A DNA stretch of 64,000 nucleotides from Prochlorococcus sp. MIT 1341 (GTDB lineage: Bacteria > Cyanobacteriota > Cyanobacteriia > PCC-6307 > Cyanobiaceae): contig NZ_CP139304.1 in assembly GCF_034092415.1 (NCBI RefSeq), positions 372,001 through 436,000 on the forward strand, given 5' to 3'. A program made the position numbers and the translations under genes. Shown here piece by piece: positions 28,834-38,020 of this stretch. The notes under the pieces were generated by a model. The model was not told the origin of the DNA. It made no database searches and saw only the letters and a program-made list of their open reading frames with translations. How positions within the stretch are numbered: position 1 is the first letter of the stretch; each line of letters starts with the position of its first letter.

Positions 28834-29145
28834 TAAAGCAACTATGCCCTAATAAGGTTTACTCACATGACGAATGATAATTAGTCATGTGAGTAAATTT
28901 CTAAGGATATCTAGAAAAGAACTACAAATCAAAGAAGTCCTTTTGGGCTTTAAGGCCGTTAAAACAGCAAAATAAACAAATCTCACCTTAAAAATCATTA
29001 GTTCCCAAGTAAATGCTTAGGAAATCAAGGAATCGGCAATCCAACTATATTAATCAAAACCACTACTCCTGTAAAAAAGCTGGACGCATAGAGAAAAACC
29101 AGTCCATTAGGGTCTTAAATAGTATAAAAGGAACTTAAAAAAAAA
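28834..29145. other. Divergent intergenic region before petM with a long palindrome
   Basis: About 310 AT-rich bases between the alpha/beta hydrolase and petM, transcribed in opposite directions. It holds one long inverted repeat (28858-28897) and no reading frame of note. Promoters for both genes must lie here. Confidence 0.6.
28858..28897. promoter_or_regulatory. Perfect 14-base inverted repeat, possible operator
   Basis: Arms at 28858-28871 and 28884-28897 are exact reverse complements (ACTCACATGAC with three T before it) around a 12-base AT-rich spacer. It lies 25 bases before the hydrolase start and 250 bases before petM. The outer sides lack a long T run, which argues against a simple terminator. 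Operator or mRNA hairpin is an inference. Confidence 0.65.
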
Positions 29146-29244
29146 ATGGCTACAGAGATCTTTGGAATTGCAGCTGTATTTTGGGTTCTCATACCCTTAG
29201 GACTAGCTGGAGGTGCATTACTACTAAAGCTTCAGGGTGATTGA
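29146..29244 (+). CDS. petM: Cytochrome b6f complex subunit PetM
   Basis: A 32-residue gene. The protein starts [19 protein letters not shown] and ends LLLKLQGD, a match to PetM (subunit VII), a single membrane helix of the cytochrome b6f complex. It is too short for most gene callers. It lies 42 bases before the ycf39-like gene on the same strand, so the two may be cotranscribed. Confidence 0.9.
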   Translation: MATEIFGIAAVFWVLIPLGLAGGALLLKLQGD

Positions 29245-29298
29245 TTTCGCGGTTTTGCATAGCTCCTATTAAGCTCCTCGGTTGTAATGACAATTTCT

Positions 29299-30261
29299 AT
29301 GCAGGTTCTGGTTATTGGTGGAACCGGCACACTTGGAAGGCAAATCTCCAAAAGTGCAAGTGATGCGGGCCATAAGGTTCGCTGTATGGTTCGTACACCT
29401 CGCAAAGCCGCCTTCCTACAGGAATGGGGCTGTGAAATCACCCAAGGAGATTTGCTTGAGAAAGATGGAATCAACTATGCATTGGAAGACATAGATGCAG
29501 TTATTGATGCTTCGACAAGTAGACCTGACGACCCGAATAGCGTCTATGAGACTGACTGGGATGGAAAGCTAAATTTATATAGAGCCTGCGAGAAAGCAAA
29601 TGTAAAACGAGTAATTTTTCTGTCTCTGCTTTCCGCCGAAAAACATAGAGAAGTTCCTCTAATGGATATTAAATATTGCACAGAAAGACTATTAGAAAAT
29701 TCAACTCTCGACTACACCATCCTTCAAGGTGCAGCTTTTATGCAGGGAGTAATTGGACAATTTGCTATACCAATACTAGATAGTCAAACGGTCTGGATAA
29801 GCGGAACGCCAACAAAAATCGCTTACATGAATACCCAAGACATGGCACGCTTTGCTGTATCAGCTCTTGTAAACAAAGGAACAATTCGAAAAACATATCC
29901 TGTAGTAGGACCTAAAGCATGGAATCCAGAACAGATAATAAAATTGTGTGAAGAAGCTAGTGGTAAAACTGCCAAAACAATCCGCGTCTCACCATTCCTA
30001 ATTGGTATAGCTCAAAACCTTGTCTCATTTTTTGAACCAACTGTCCATGTAGCTGAAAGACTTGCTTTTGCAGAAGTTACTGGGGGAGGTATCAAGCTTG
30101 ATGCTCCAATGGAGCAAACCTATAAGGACTTTGATTTGGACCCAAACAAAACAACAACTCTTGAAAGCTATATATCTGAGTACTACGAAATGATCATCAA
30201 GAGATTGCGAGAAATGGAAGCAGACCTTGACAAAGAAACCAAAAAGAAGCTCCCCTTTTAA
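29299..30261 (+). CDS. ycf39: Ycf39/NmrA-like NAD(P)-binding protein
   Basis: A 320-residue protein of the atypical SDR (NmrA-like) family. The start is ATG 29299 (MQVLVIGGTGTLGRQI), which gives a perfect GxxGxxG nucleotide-binding N-terminus; an upstream in-frame ATG at 29287 is also possible. It has CMVRTPRKAAFLQEWGCEITQGDL, typical of Ycf39. In cyanobacteria Ycf39 works with chlorophyll-binding Hlip proteins in PSII assembly. The downstream gene is short and hypothetical. Confidence 0.88.
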   Translation: MQVLVIGGTGTLGRQISKSASDAGHKVRCMVRTPRKAAFLQEWGCEITQGDLLEKDGINYALEDIDAVIDASTSRPDDPNSVYETDWDGKLNLYRACEKANVKRVIFLSLLSAEKHREVPLMDIKYCTERLLENSTLDYTILQGAAFMQGVIGQFAIPILDSQTVWISGTPTKIAYMNTQDMARFAVSALVNKGTIRKTYPVVGPKAWNPEQIIKLCEEASGKTAKTIRVSPFLIGIAQNLVSFFEPTVHVAERLAFAEVTGGGIKLDAPMEQTYKDFDLDPNKTTTLESYISEYYEMIIKRLREMEADLDKETKKKLPF

Positions 30262-30326
30262 AACTCAAAGGCTTGCATTTCATTAGTTTGTTTGTACTAT
30301 TAAGGTGCACCTGAAATCTTGAATTC

Positions 30327-30542
30327 GTGTCTATAGCACAAATAAAAAATCTCACTCGGCGTCTGGAGAATCTTGCCAAGGAAGCGTCATCAGAGCTAAA
30401 CAAAGAGTGTGGGCATGATCTTTGGAAAAATATTGGCTTTGATGCATTTGATGGTATTGAAAATCCAGAAAAACGAGCCAAGGCAAACTACTACTTTGGT
30501 CAATGGCAAACAGTAAAAGAGCTGCAGGAAGTCATTGGCTGA
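30327..30542 (+). CDS. Small helical hypothetical protein
   Basis: A 71-residue protein starting at GTG 30327. Its sequence is charged and helical, with KNLTRRLENLAKEASSELNKE and YYFGQWQTVKELQEV. No membrane segment. I do not recognise the family, but the frame is well formed and in the same direction as its neighbours. Confidence 0.5.
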   Translation: MSIAQIKNLTRRLENLAKEASSELNKECGHDLWKNIGFDAFDGIENPEKRAKANYYFGQWQTVKELQEVIG

Positions 30543-30701
30543 TTACACAAGAGATGCCTAGGATGATTAGCCAAACTAAGGTGTTTTTGAAAAACGATTA
30601 TCGGAAAAAGCATTGCTCTTCTTGATAAGGATTTATTTAGAGTGGAATACATGCAGAGCAGTCCCTAAACTAGAAAATGTAATTAACTTGGAATTGAGGA
30701 A

Positions 30702-30971
30702 ATGATTGAAACAGCGGGAGTGATAGAGAAAGAGCAAGGAAACGGTTTCTATCTGGTCACACTCGAGCAGCCTGAAGGACATAAGTGCTTATGTCGTGCA
30801 GCAGGCAAGTTAACCAAATTCCGCATTAAGTTGCTTGCAGGTGACAAAGTCCTCGTTGAGATAAGTCCCTACGATCTAACAAGAGGAAGGATCACCTATA
30901 GAGAGAGGAACTCAGGAGGCCCTGGTGGCAGAGCTGGTGGTAATAGGCCTGGTGGTCCTAGGAGAAGATAG
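30702..30971 (+). CDS. infA: Translation initiation factor IF-1-type protein
   Basis: An 89-residue S1/OB-fold protein. It ends its core with SPYDLTRGRITYRER, the IF-1 signature end, but the N-terminal part (ETAGVIEKEQGNGFYLVTL, then CLCRAAGKLTKFRIKLLAGD) differs from the usual IF-1 beginning. It also carries a 17-residue Gly/Arg-rich tail. This may be a second IF-1 paralogue of picocyanobacteria rather than the standard gene in the ribosomal-protein operon, which is not in the window. It is monocistronic here. Confidence 0.8.
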   Translation: MIETAGVIEKEQGNGFYLVTLEQPEGHKCLCRAAGKLTKFRIKLLAGDKVLVEISPYDLTRGRITYRERNSGGPGGRAGGNRPGGPRRR

Positions 30972-31163
30972 GCATTTATCCAATGAATAAACTTCTATTT
31001 CTTACTCTTTCATCTTGAGTAAAGATATTGGTGGTGGAATTAAATCAAATTTGATTAAAGCTTCGTCTAGTAAGCTGAGATGGTGATATTGGTTTCAAAC
31101 TGACTTAATAGAAATAATCCATATAAATAAATAGCACCTAGTGAAATTTAATAAATATAAGAA

Positions 31164-31406
31164 TCAAATTTCTAACATTTCGTCAGCATCATCTTGCTGA
31201 TCAAGTTGAAACTTGGAAAAATCTGGAACTTTAAGAGCATTTACACTTAGTAAGTCTGGTTGATCTCCAATGCAAGTAATCCACTCACGAAATTCTTGAG
31301 TAACGGCATAACTGTCCTCATATTGCTCAAAGCTATCTAAAACTCCAACCCTTGTTGAAGCCCAAAAGGTAGAAACACTTATGCGGCGTTTGAGTGAAGC
31401 ATCCAT
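31164..31406 (-). CDS. Small hypothetical protein
   Basis: An 80-residue protein with an acidic C-terminal third (QLDQQDDADEMLEI). It has no membrane segment and no known motif. It lies 100 bases before, and in the same orientation as, the helicase gene downstream on this strand. Confidence 0.5.
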   Translation of the reverse strand: MDASLKRRISVSTFWASTRVGVLDSFEQYEDSYAVTQEFREWITCIGDQPDLLSVNALKVPDFSKFQLDQQDDADEMLEI

Positions 31407-31506
31407 AATGTTGTCCCCATTTGCGCCCTACATTGCTAGCTCATGGGGAGAAAAGCGAGATTTCTTCCAAATAATCTAATTTTTATCTACACATAAAGAC
31501 ATTAAG

Positions 31507-32946
31507 CTACAAAAATCCCGGAAGTTCAGCACGTCTCAACTTGATCATTGCCCCTGCAGCATCATGGACTGCTTCAAGTGGAAGTGACAAAGACGATGAA
31601 TTAGCATTATTGAAATTCTCTATATCAAACCGCTCAAAACCTTTAATAAGATAAGGATTGGTAATTGACCAATTTCTAGCGAAACCAATCAAAAGAGGGT
31701 CTGCTGGAGAAAAAATATAGGAGGGCTCTCGCGGAATCAATTCCAATGAGGATCTCTCTGAAGACATTCTTACTGCCCTTGTTACTCCCTGTAAAAATCT
31801 AGTTTTTGTAACTACCGTTGTTAGATATGCAACAACACGTATTCGTGGCGCATCAAACCCTTCTGAGCACATATCAACACTTACCAACCAATCCGCTTTT
31901 CCGTTTTGGAAACGAGCAAGTTTCTCACAAGCATTAAGTTCCTGAGAATGCACCAGATCAACTTCATCCCCCTGCTCTTTCAAGAAATTAGATATTGAAA
32001 TCGCATGGTCAATATCCTTTGCAATAACAAGGCCTGCAGCATTGCAGTGCCTAATTCTGACCTTATTAAGTCGTGATTTTGCTCGAATTATGATCTGTAA
32101 TGCAATACTGCTCGAGTCAGATAGTTTTATAGCTCGGCGAAGATTTCTAGCACGCCACTGTTCTCTGGTCTCAGCTGATAAAGCAGAAAATTCTGTTTGA
32201 GAGCTTCCCTCTTTACGATGTTTTACGCACCCATCCTGAAATCTAAATTCAAGGGGCCTTACATCTCCTGATTGAATAAGTTCTTTAGGTTCAACGCATA
32301 GATCAGGTGTAATTTGTTCAACCATTTCTTCTCCGAACTGAATACAAACTCTCTTGCCTGAGCAAAAAGCCAAGTTATCTGCTCTAAAAGGCGTACCAGT
32401 AAGTCCCAAACGCAATTTAAAGTTTTTGGTTAATTCCAAAAAAGTTCTCCCCCAAACAGGACCATCTGGTTCCTCAGGATTAACGCCTAAATGATGTGCC
32501 TCATCAGCAATAGCTATCAATCCATCAGAATTAAAATTTCTTATGTAATCAAATAAAGCCAAATAATTCCTTGAAGCACTTTGATAAGTCACTAAAAGAC
32601 CATCTGTATTTTCGAATGATTTTCCTTCTTTGAGATCATCCTCCCAATCAATAAATTTAAGGCCAACTAATGAGGCTGCTTGAAACCACTGTCTTTTGAT
32701 GGTTTTTCTATGAGAGAAAACCAAGGATTTACTAAGTCTTCCTTCTTCCTTCATCTTCTTAAAACCCATCAAAGCACCAAGGGTTTTCCCAGCCCCTGGG
32801 CCAGCATGGACTAAAACATCATTGTCTACGCCTTTTTTAATTGTCAGGCGACGTCGTAAAAGTTGAATAAGGTGTTGCTGCCAAGCTCTTGGCCTAACAG
32901 AAGGCTTTTCATCAAAAGCATGAAGATCAAATGAATGATAAGAAAT
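31507..32946 (-). CDS. Superfamily II DEAD/DEAH-type helicase, start codon unclear
   Basis: This reads as a helicase of about 480 residues. Upstream of the first TTG (32772) or ATG (32769), the same frame continues with clear protein sequence to 32961: SYHSFDLHAFDEKPSVRPRAW, then VLVHAGPGAGKTLGAL, a Walker A motif. Starting at the TTG or ATG would delete that motif. There is no ATG, GTG or TTG between the upstream stop and the Walker A, so I place the start at ATT 32946. Later motifs are IADEAHHL (DEAH), LTGTPFRA (motif III), VDMCSEGFDAPRI and QGVTRAVR (motif VI). Confidence 0.7.
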   Translation of the reverse strand: MSYHSFDLHAFDEKPSVRPRAWQQHLIQLLRRRLTIKKGVDNDVLVHAGPGAGKTLGALMGFKKMKEEGRLSKSLVFSHRKTIKRQWFQAASLVGLKFIDWEDDLKEGKSFENTDGLLVTYQSASRNYLALFDYIRNFNSDGLIAIADEAHHLGVNPEEPDGPVWGRTFLELTKNFKLRLGLTGTPFRADNLAFCSGKRVCIQFGEEMVEQITPDLCVEPKELIQSGDVRPLEFRFQDGCVKHRKEGSSQTEFSALSAETREQWRARNLRRAIKLSDSSSIALQIIIRAKSRLNKVRIRHCNAAGLVIAKDIDHAISISNFLKEQGDEVDLVHSQELNACEKLARFQNGKADWLVSVDMCSEGFDAPRIRVVAYLTTVVTKTRFLQGVTRAVRMSSERSSLELIPREPSYIFSPADPLLIGFARNWSITNPYLIKGFERFDIENFNNANSSSLSLPLEAVHDAAGAMIKLRRAELPGFL

Positions 32947-33049
32947 TGGCCTGAAATGAAGTTAGGCCTTTCTAACTATTCTTTTCCATGCTGGCATCCT
33001 TATTCTGAAAATAATGGGTGAATATCCATAAACCATCAGATGATGTGTC

Positions 33050-33226
33050 ATGGGAAAGAAAAACCCAAATAAAGACTCACCTCTCAAAAGACGAGAGGTA
33101 CTAGAAAGGATTTATTTAATTGATTGCGATATAGACCCCTTAATAATGAGAGCTCGGCTTCAGCGTCATCGTGGGGAAGAAAGATACGCTATTGCCATTG
33201 AATTAGAAATCACTCCAATAGTTTGA
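33050..33226 (+). CDS. Small hypothetical protein
   Basis: A 58-residue frame starting ATG 33050, with KRREVLERIYLIDCDIDPLIMRARLQR, likely helical, and a RGEERYAIAIELEI end. It ends 5 bases before the end of the convergent gene at 33231. It is well formed but has no family support that I can recall. Confidence 0.45.
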   Translation: MGKKNPNKDSPLKRREVLERIYLIDCDIDPLIMRARLQRHRGEERYAIAIELEITPIV

Positions 33227-33230
33227 TTGG

Positions 33231-33809
33231 CTATAGAGCCTCACTGTGATTTAGAAGTAAACGCTCAACCTCCTCTAAGCCCTCGGAAGCTGCTTTTCGA
33301 GCTGTTTCAAAACTTCCATTTGAAGAATTGATTAACTCATTGGCAACACGATCTAGCAAGTCCTCTTTTTGAGACTGCAGAAAAACGACTAACTCATCCT
33401 CAACAAGCTTTTTAACAGCTTTGGAGCGAAGAGTATCTTCAGTCGCTTCATCAAAAGTTCCTTGCACAAGCTCTTGTATAAAAAGCCTATGAACTTCGCT
33501 GCTGCGGAGGAAACTCTCAGTGGCATTAATAATGCCCTCTACTAAAGCTTCATCTGGCTCAGAACCTTTTTGATTAAATTTAAATTCCCAATCAAGATGC
33601 CTCTTCTGCCAGCCGGAAGAATGAAGACTTGGCATGACCGTTTGAGAAAACGTATCAATTGACATTTCATAAATTCTTTCTGCCAATCGCTCGCACCACT
33701 CTCGACCATGTCCTTTAAGGTTATTTTCCATGATGGATCGCTCAACTGCATGACCGCCATGATGGCTGTGGCAGACGCCATCAGGACACTCAATAGCTTT
33801 AAGTCCCAT
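33231..33809 (-). CDS. Conserved hypothetical protein, helical
   Basis: A 192-residue protein. The N-terminus contains a Cys/His-rich patch (ECPDGVCHSHHGGHAVE) that could bind metal. The rest is acidic and helical (RSKAVKKLVEDELVVFLQSQKEDLLDRVANEL). I think it belongs to a cyanobacterial protein family of unknown role, but I cannot name it. It diverges from pntA1. Confidence 0.55.
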   Translation of the reverse strand: MGLKAIECPDGVCHSHHGGHAVERSIMENNLKGHGREWCERLAERIYEMSIDTFSQTVMPSLHSSGWQKRHLDWEFKFNQKGSEPDEALVEGIINATESFLRSSEVHRLFIQELVQGTFDEATEDTLRSKAVKKLVEDELVVFLQSQKEDLLDRVANELINSSNGSFETARKAASEGLEEVERLLLNHSEAL

Positions 33810-33932
33810 AAATAAAAAAAAGTTCCTTATTACTTACTAGCTAAAAGATTGAAGTCTGGGAAGGTTCTTTATAAAAGTTGCCTGATTTGGCTCACGAACC
33901 CTAATCTCGCTGAGTAAGCGAATTTTCTCTTA

Positions 33933-35066
33933 GTGAGAATACTAATCCCTTCAGAAACAGCTGCTGGCGAGACTCGTGTTGCTGCAACTCCTGAAACAAC
34001 AAAAAAATTTGTAGCCCTCGAGTGCTCTGTACTTATAGAAAAAGGGGCAGGAATATTGTCAGGATTCTCAGATGAATCCTATGAAGCAGCAGGTGCAGAA
34101 ATCCTAAGTCAGGAAGATCAAACATCTTGGGCAAGCGCTGATATTTTGCTTTGTGTTCAGAGACCCAATAAGAACTCGCTCAGAAAAGTAAAAAATGGTT
34201 GCATAATTGTTGGTCTTTTATCGCCTTATGGAAACAAGGAATTATTTGAAAGTCTTCAAGCAAATCAACTTTCTGCTCTCGCACTAGAACTCCTTCCAAG
34301 AATAAGCAGAGCTCAATCTGCAGATGCACTTTCATCTCAAGCAAATATTGCGGGCTATAAATCAGTATTAATAGGGGCTTCAAATCTCGACAGATATTTA
34401 CCAATGTTGATGACTGCCGCAGGTACAGTCCAGCCAGCAAAGGTTGTTGTACTAGGGGCGGGTGTCGCTGGGTTACAAGCTATTGCAACTGCAAAACGTC
34501 TTGGTGCAGTGGTTTTCGTTAGTGACATAAGACCTGCTGTAAAAGAACAGGTTGAATCGCTCGGGGCAAAATTTATAGAGCCTCCAGAGCTAGATCAAAA
34601 GCCATCCGAAAGTGGTGGATATGCAAAGGAAGCCTCAGAAAAATTCCTTGAAGCACAACGTCAAAAGCTTTCTGACCAATTATCGGAAGCTGACTTGGCA
34701 ATATGTACAGCTCAGGTTCCGGGAAAAAAAGCACCAAAACTTATAAGCAATGAAATGCTGGAAAGGATGAGGCCTGGCTCCGTTGTGGTTGATCTAGCAG
34801 TAGCTCAAGGAGGAAATTGTTCCGGGACTATTCCAAGTCAAATAGTTGAACGAAACGGAGTGAAGCTTATTGGAGCATCAGATCTCCCTTGTAGTGTGCC
34901 TAACCATGCAAGTACTCTTTACTCAAGAAACCTTTTATCCCTCTTAGGACCAATGATTAAAGAAGGAAACATTGATTTAAATACCGAAGACGAGCTTATT
35001 GATGCATCGCTGATCTGCCTAAATGGAGAGATTCGTTGCCCAGACTCATTAATCAAGGAGAATTAA
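33933..35066 (+). CDS. pntA1: NAD(P) transhydrogenase alpha subunit, part 1 (NAD-binding)
   Basis: A 377-residue soluble NAD(H)-binding domain, dI, of the proton-translocating transhydrogenase. It starts at GTG 33933 (RILIPSETAAGETRVAATP). It has the NAD-binding region KVVVLGAGVAGLQAIATAKRLGA and ICTAQVPGKKAPKLIS. The enzyme couples hydride transfer between NADH and NADP to proton movement. The alpha subunit is split in two genes here, as in Rhodospirillum and cyanobacteria. It leads a three-gene operon. Confidence 0.95.
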   Translation: MRILIPSETAAGETRVAATPETTKKFVALECSVLIEKGAGILSGFSDESYEAAGAEILSQEDQTSWASADILLCVQRPNKNSLRKVKNGCIIVGLLSPYGNKELFESLQANQLSALALELLPRISRAQSADALSSQANIAGYKSVLIGASNLDRYLPMLMTAAGTVQPAKVVVLGAGVAGLQAIATAKRLGAVVFVSDIRPAVKEQVESLGAKFIEPPELDQKPSESGGYAKEASEKFLEAQRQKLSDQLSEADLAICTAQVPGKKAPKLISNEMLERMRPGSVVVDLAVAQGGNCSGTIPSQIVERNGVKLIGASDLPCSVPNHASTLYSRNLLSLLGPMIKEGNIDLNTEDELIDASLICLNGEIRCPDSLIKEN

Positions 35067-35071
35067 TCTAA

Positions 35072-35377
35072 ATGTCCTTTTTAAGTGAAGCTCTTTGGGT
35101 ACTACTTCTAGGTAGTCTTCTTGGATTAGAACTCATAGGCAAAGTACCACCCACTCTACATACACCATTAATGAGTGGAGCAAATGCAATTTCTGGAATC
35201 ACAATCATCGCCGCTCTTACATTAGTAATAAAGTCTGGTGATCAGTTACCACTACAGATCATAGGATCACTAGCCCTGGGTTTTGCCTTATTTAATGTTG
35301 TAGGAGGTTTCTTGGTTACAGATAGAATGCTTGCAATGTTCAGCAGAAAAACGACACGAAAGGGGAATAGGAAATGA
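35072..35377 (+). CDS. pntA2: NAD(P) transhydrogenase alpha subunit, part 2 (membrane)
   Basis: A 101-residue membrane portion of the alpha subunit with three to four hydrophobic segments. TPLMSGANAISGITIIAAL and GGFLVTDRMLAMF are typical of the family. It lies 5 bases after pntA1 and overlaps pntB by 4 bases. Confidence 0.93.
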   Translation: MSFLSEALWVLLLGSLLGLELIGKVPPTLHTPLMSGANAISGITIIAALTLVIKSGDQLPLQIIGSLALGFALFNVVGGFLVTDRMLAMFSRKTTRKGNRK

Positions 35378-36816
35378 GCATTAATACAAATATAATCAAA
35401 TATGCTATTGATTTATCAGCTGTACTTTTACTGTCCTTAGGCATTAAAGGATTGTCAAAAGTTAGGACCGCAAGAGAAGCGAATAGGCTTGCCGCAATAG
35501 CTATTCTCCTCTCGGTTATTGGTGTGTTTATTGTCTCATTCTCTAATCAATCTATTACCACTTCAGCATTAATATGGATAGCAATAGGGACTTCCTTAGG
35601 AGGGATTTTTGGAGTTGTAATAGCTCAGAAGGTACCTATGACTTCTATGCCAGAAACCGTTGCCTTATTCAATGGTTGTGGTGGTATGTCCTCACTACTT
35701 GTGGCTTTGGGAGTTTCATTATTTCCAATCACAGATCCCAATATAGAGAGTGGCAATGGAGTCATAGAAATACTTTCAATAATTACATCTATTTTTGTAG
35801 GGTCAATTACATTTAGTGGTTCAATAGTTGCGATGGCCAAGCTACAAGGTTGGCTATCAACCCCCAAATGGACACAAAGTAATTTACGACATCTAATTAA
35901 TATTATTCTTGCTGTAATCTCCCTAGTTGCCGCTATTGAGCTGATCAGGAATAGTAATAATGGACTTTGGCTACTTGTAATTAGTTCAACATTATTGGGG
36001 ATAGGAGTCACCTTGCCAATAGGAGGAGCAGATATGCCTGTAGTTATATCCCTATTAAATAGTTATTCTGGAGTTGCTGCAGCTGCAGCAGGATTCGTAG
36101 TAGGTAGTCAAATATTAATAGTAGCTGGTGCAATGGTAGGTGCAGCAGGACTAATACTTACCAAAGTTATGTGCGATGGTATGAATCGCTCATTAATATC
36201 AGTACTATTTGGAGGAGCACTAGGCTCAGGAGCAAACTCAGGCCCCTCCTCTGCTGGGGAATACTCCAACATTACAAGCTGTAGCGTTGAAGAGTGTGCA
36301 TTAACAATAGAAGCCGCAGAAAGAGTAATTATCGTTCCAGGTTATGGACTAGCCGTTGCGCAAGCCCAACACACCTTGCGAGAAGTAACTAGAGCAATGG
36401 AGTCTGGTGGGATTGATGTGACTTATGCGATTCATCCAGTTGCCGGTCGCATGCCAGGACATATGAATGTGCTTTTAGCAGAAGCAGATATTCCATATGA
36501 GCAACTAAAGGAAATGGATGTTATTAATCCTGAATTCCCTGCAACAGATGTAGTAATTGTTTTAGGGGCAAATGATGTAGTTAATCCACAAGCAAAAACT
36601 GACAAAAGCTCTCCACTATATGGAATGCCTGTGCTAGATGTACAAGAGGCAAGAACCGTATTTGTTATTAAAAGAGGTATGAGTGCTGGATATTCAGGTA
36701 TAAAAAATGATCTATTTGAACTCTCTAATACATCGATGGTTTTTGGGGATGCCAAGAAAGTACTTGGTGATCTTCTTGTGGAATTAAAAGAACTTGGTGT
36801 TGGCAGAAAAAATTAA
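35374..36816 (+). CDS. pntB: NAD(P) transhydrogenase beta subunit
   Basis: A 480-residue subunit. The N-terminal half has eight or nine hydrophobic segments that form most of the proton channel (FNGCGGMSSLLVALG is a conserved part). The C-terminal domain, dIII, binds NADP(H): IIVPGYGLAVAQAQHTLRE, YAIHPVAGRMPGHMNVLLAEA and FVIKRGMSAGYSGIKN. Its start overlaps pntA2 by four bases, and its end overlaps the next gene by 23 bases. Confidence 0.96.
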   Translation: MSINTNIIKYAIDLSAVLLLSLGIKGLSKVRTAREANRLAAIAILLSVIGVFIVSFSNQSITTSALIWIAIGTSLGGIFGVVIAQKVPMTSMPETVALFNGCGGMSSLLVALGVSLFPITDPNIESGNGVIEILSIITSIFVGSITFSGSIVAMAKLQGWLSTPKWTQSNLRHLINIILAVISLVAAIELIRNSNNGLWLLVISSTLLGIGVTLPIGGADMPVVISLLNSYSGVAAAAAGFVVGSQILIVAGAMVGAAGLILTKVMCDGMNRSLISVLFGGALGSGANSGPSSAGEYSNITSCSVEECALTIEAAERVIIVPGYGLAVAQAQHTLREVTRAMESGGIDVTYAIHPVAGRMPGHMNVLLAEADIPYEQLKEMDVINPEFPATDVVIVLGANDVVNPQAKTDKSSPLYGMPVLDVQEARTVFVIKRGMSAGYSGIKNDLFELSNTSMVFGDAKKVLGDLLVELKELGVGRKN

Positions 36817-37903
36817 TATTAAAAATAAAGAGGAAGAATTACTTTTCCAAGAGGAATTTAGACAAAAATTTCCATGGATAGGTGGTGACTTACAAACACT
36901 CAGAGATACTTTCTATAAAGAAGATTTACCTTTTGAAAATGGCAAAAAGATTGAAATAGATGTCCCAGAAATGCCTAACAGGAAGGAAAGTTCAGGCAAG
37001 TTACTGGCCATACTTGACATGCCAAGTGGCAAAAAACTAAAGGCCCTTATCTTAATGATTCATGGGCTTGGTGGATCTACAAGGCGTCAGGGATTACGCA
37101 GAATGAGTCTCACTCTTCAAAAAGCTGGATTCGCTACATTACGACTAAATCTAAGGGGTGCTTACCCTGGAAGAGATCTTTCACCAGGATCATATGCTGC
37201 AGAGTGCAATAGTGATATAGAGCCTGTCTTGAAAGTAGCGAGGAATCTATGTAAAGAGATTGGCAATGATTATCTAATTAAAGAGAAGCCATTGCCTTTA
37301 TTTGGTGCAGGCATATCACTTGGCGGTACGATACTTCTTAATGCTTGCCTCAAAATAAAGGATAACTCTGGTATTCAAGCTCTTGATGGGTTGGCTTGCA
37401 CTAGCAGCCCTCTTGATTTAAGTATATGCAGTAAATCAATAGAAAGACCAAGAAATAAGTTTTACCAGAATTGGCTTTTAAGACGTCTTGTTCAACAAAC
37501 TCTTGCTGACAAGACTGGTCTTAGTATAGATGAAAAAGAAGCATTAGAAAATGAGTTTAAAGGAAAAATTACCAACAAAAGTATCAAATCCTTTGATTCA
37601 ATAATTACTGCTCCTAGGTGGGGGTACAAGAGTGTAGATAACTATTACCGGGCGGCATCACCTTTAAAAGATCTAATACTTAACAACCCAAATATCCCCC
37701 AGACTTTGTTTTTACAATCTGAAGACGACCCATGGGTACCTTCAGAGTCGGCAAAGCTATTAGCTGAAAGAAATTTAAACATAAATGATAATAATATTAG
37801 AGTAATTTTAAGCAAGCTTGGCGGTCACAATGGATTTCACGGCATTAATGGTTGCTGGGGTGATCAAATTGTGAAGAGATGGTTCGACTACCTTACATAT
37901 TAA
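36794..37903 (+). CDS. YheT-like alpha/beta hydrolase
   Basis: A 369-residue hydrolase. It has the YheT pattern: LILMIHGLGGSTRRQGLRRM, LRLNLRGAYPGRDLSPGSY, the nucleophile in GAGISLGGTIL, the acid in SEDDPWVPSE and the His in GGHNGFHG. The start at TTG 36794 is uncertain; GTG 36797 or TTG 36800 are also possible. The overlap with pntB suggests cotranscription, but no functional link to the transhydrogenase is known. Confidence 0.85.
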   Translation: MVLAEKINIKNKEEELLFQEEFRQKFPWIGGDLQTLRDTFYKEDLPFENGKKIEIDVPEMPNRKESSGKLLAILDMPSGKKLKALILMIHGLGGSTRRQGLRRMSLTLQKAGFATLRLNLRGAYPGRDLSPGSYAAECNSDIEPVLKVARNLCKEIGNDYLIKEKPLPLFGAGISLGGTILLNACLKIKDNSGIQALDGLACTSSPLDLSICSKSIERPRNKFYQNWLLRRLVQQTLADKTGLSIDEKEALENEFKGKITNKSIKSFDSIITAPRWGYKSVDNYYRAASPLKDLILNNPNIPQTLFLQSEDDPWVPSESAKLLAERNLNINDNNIRVILSKLGGHNGFHGINGCWGDQIVKRWFDYLTY

Positions 37904-38020
37904 ATATTTCCGGTCAAATAGCGATAAAGAAACAAATTATTTCTAAGATCTACGAAATTAAATTTAACAAGCATTCTAAAAGCTGCTGAATAATCTTAAC
38001 TAGATTGATTATATAACCCT

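Noticed and set aside
33063-33085. CCTCTC/GAGAGG hairpin as a terminator
   Set aside because: It lies inside a small reading frame and no T run follows it.
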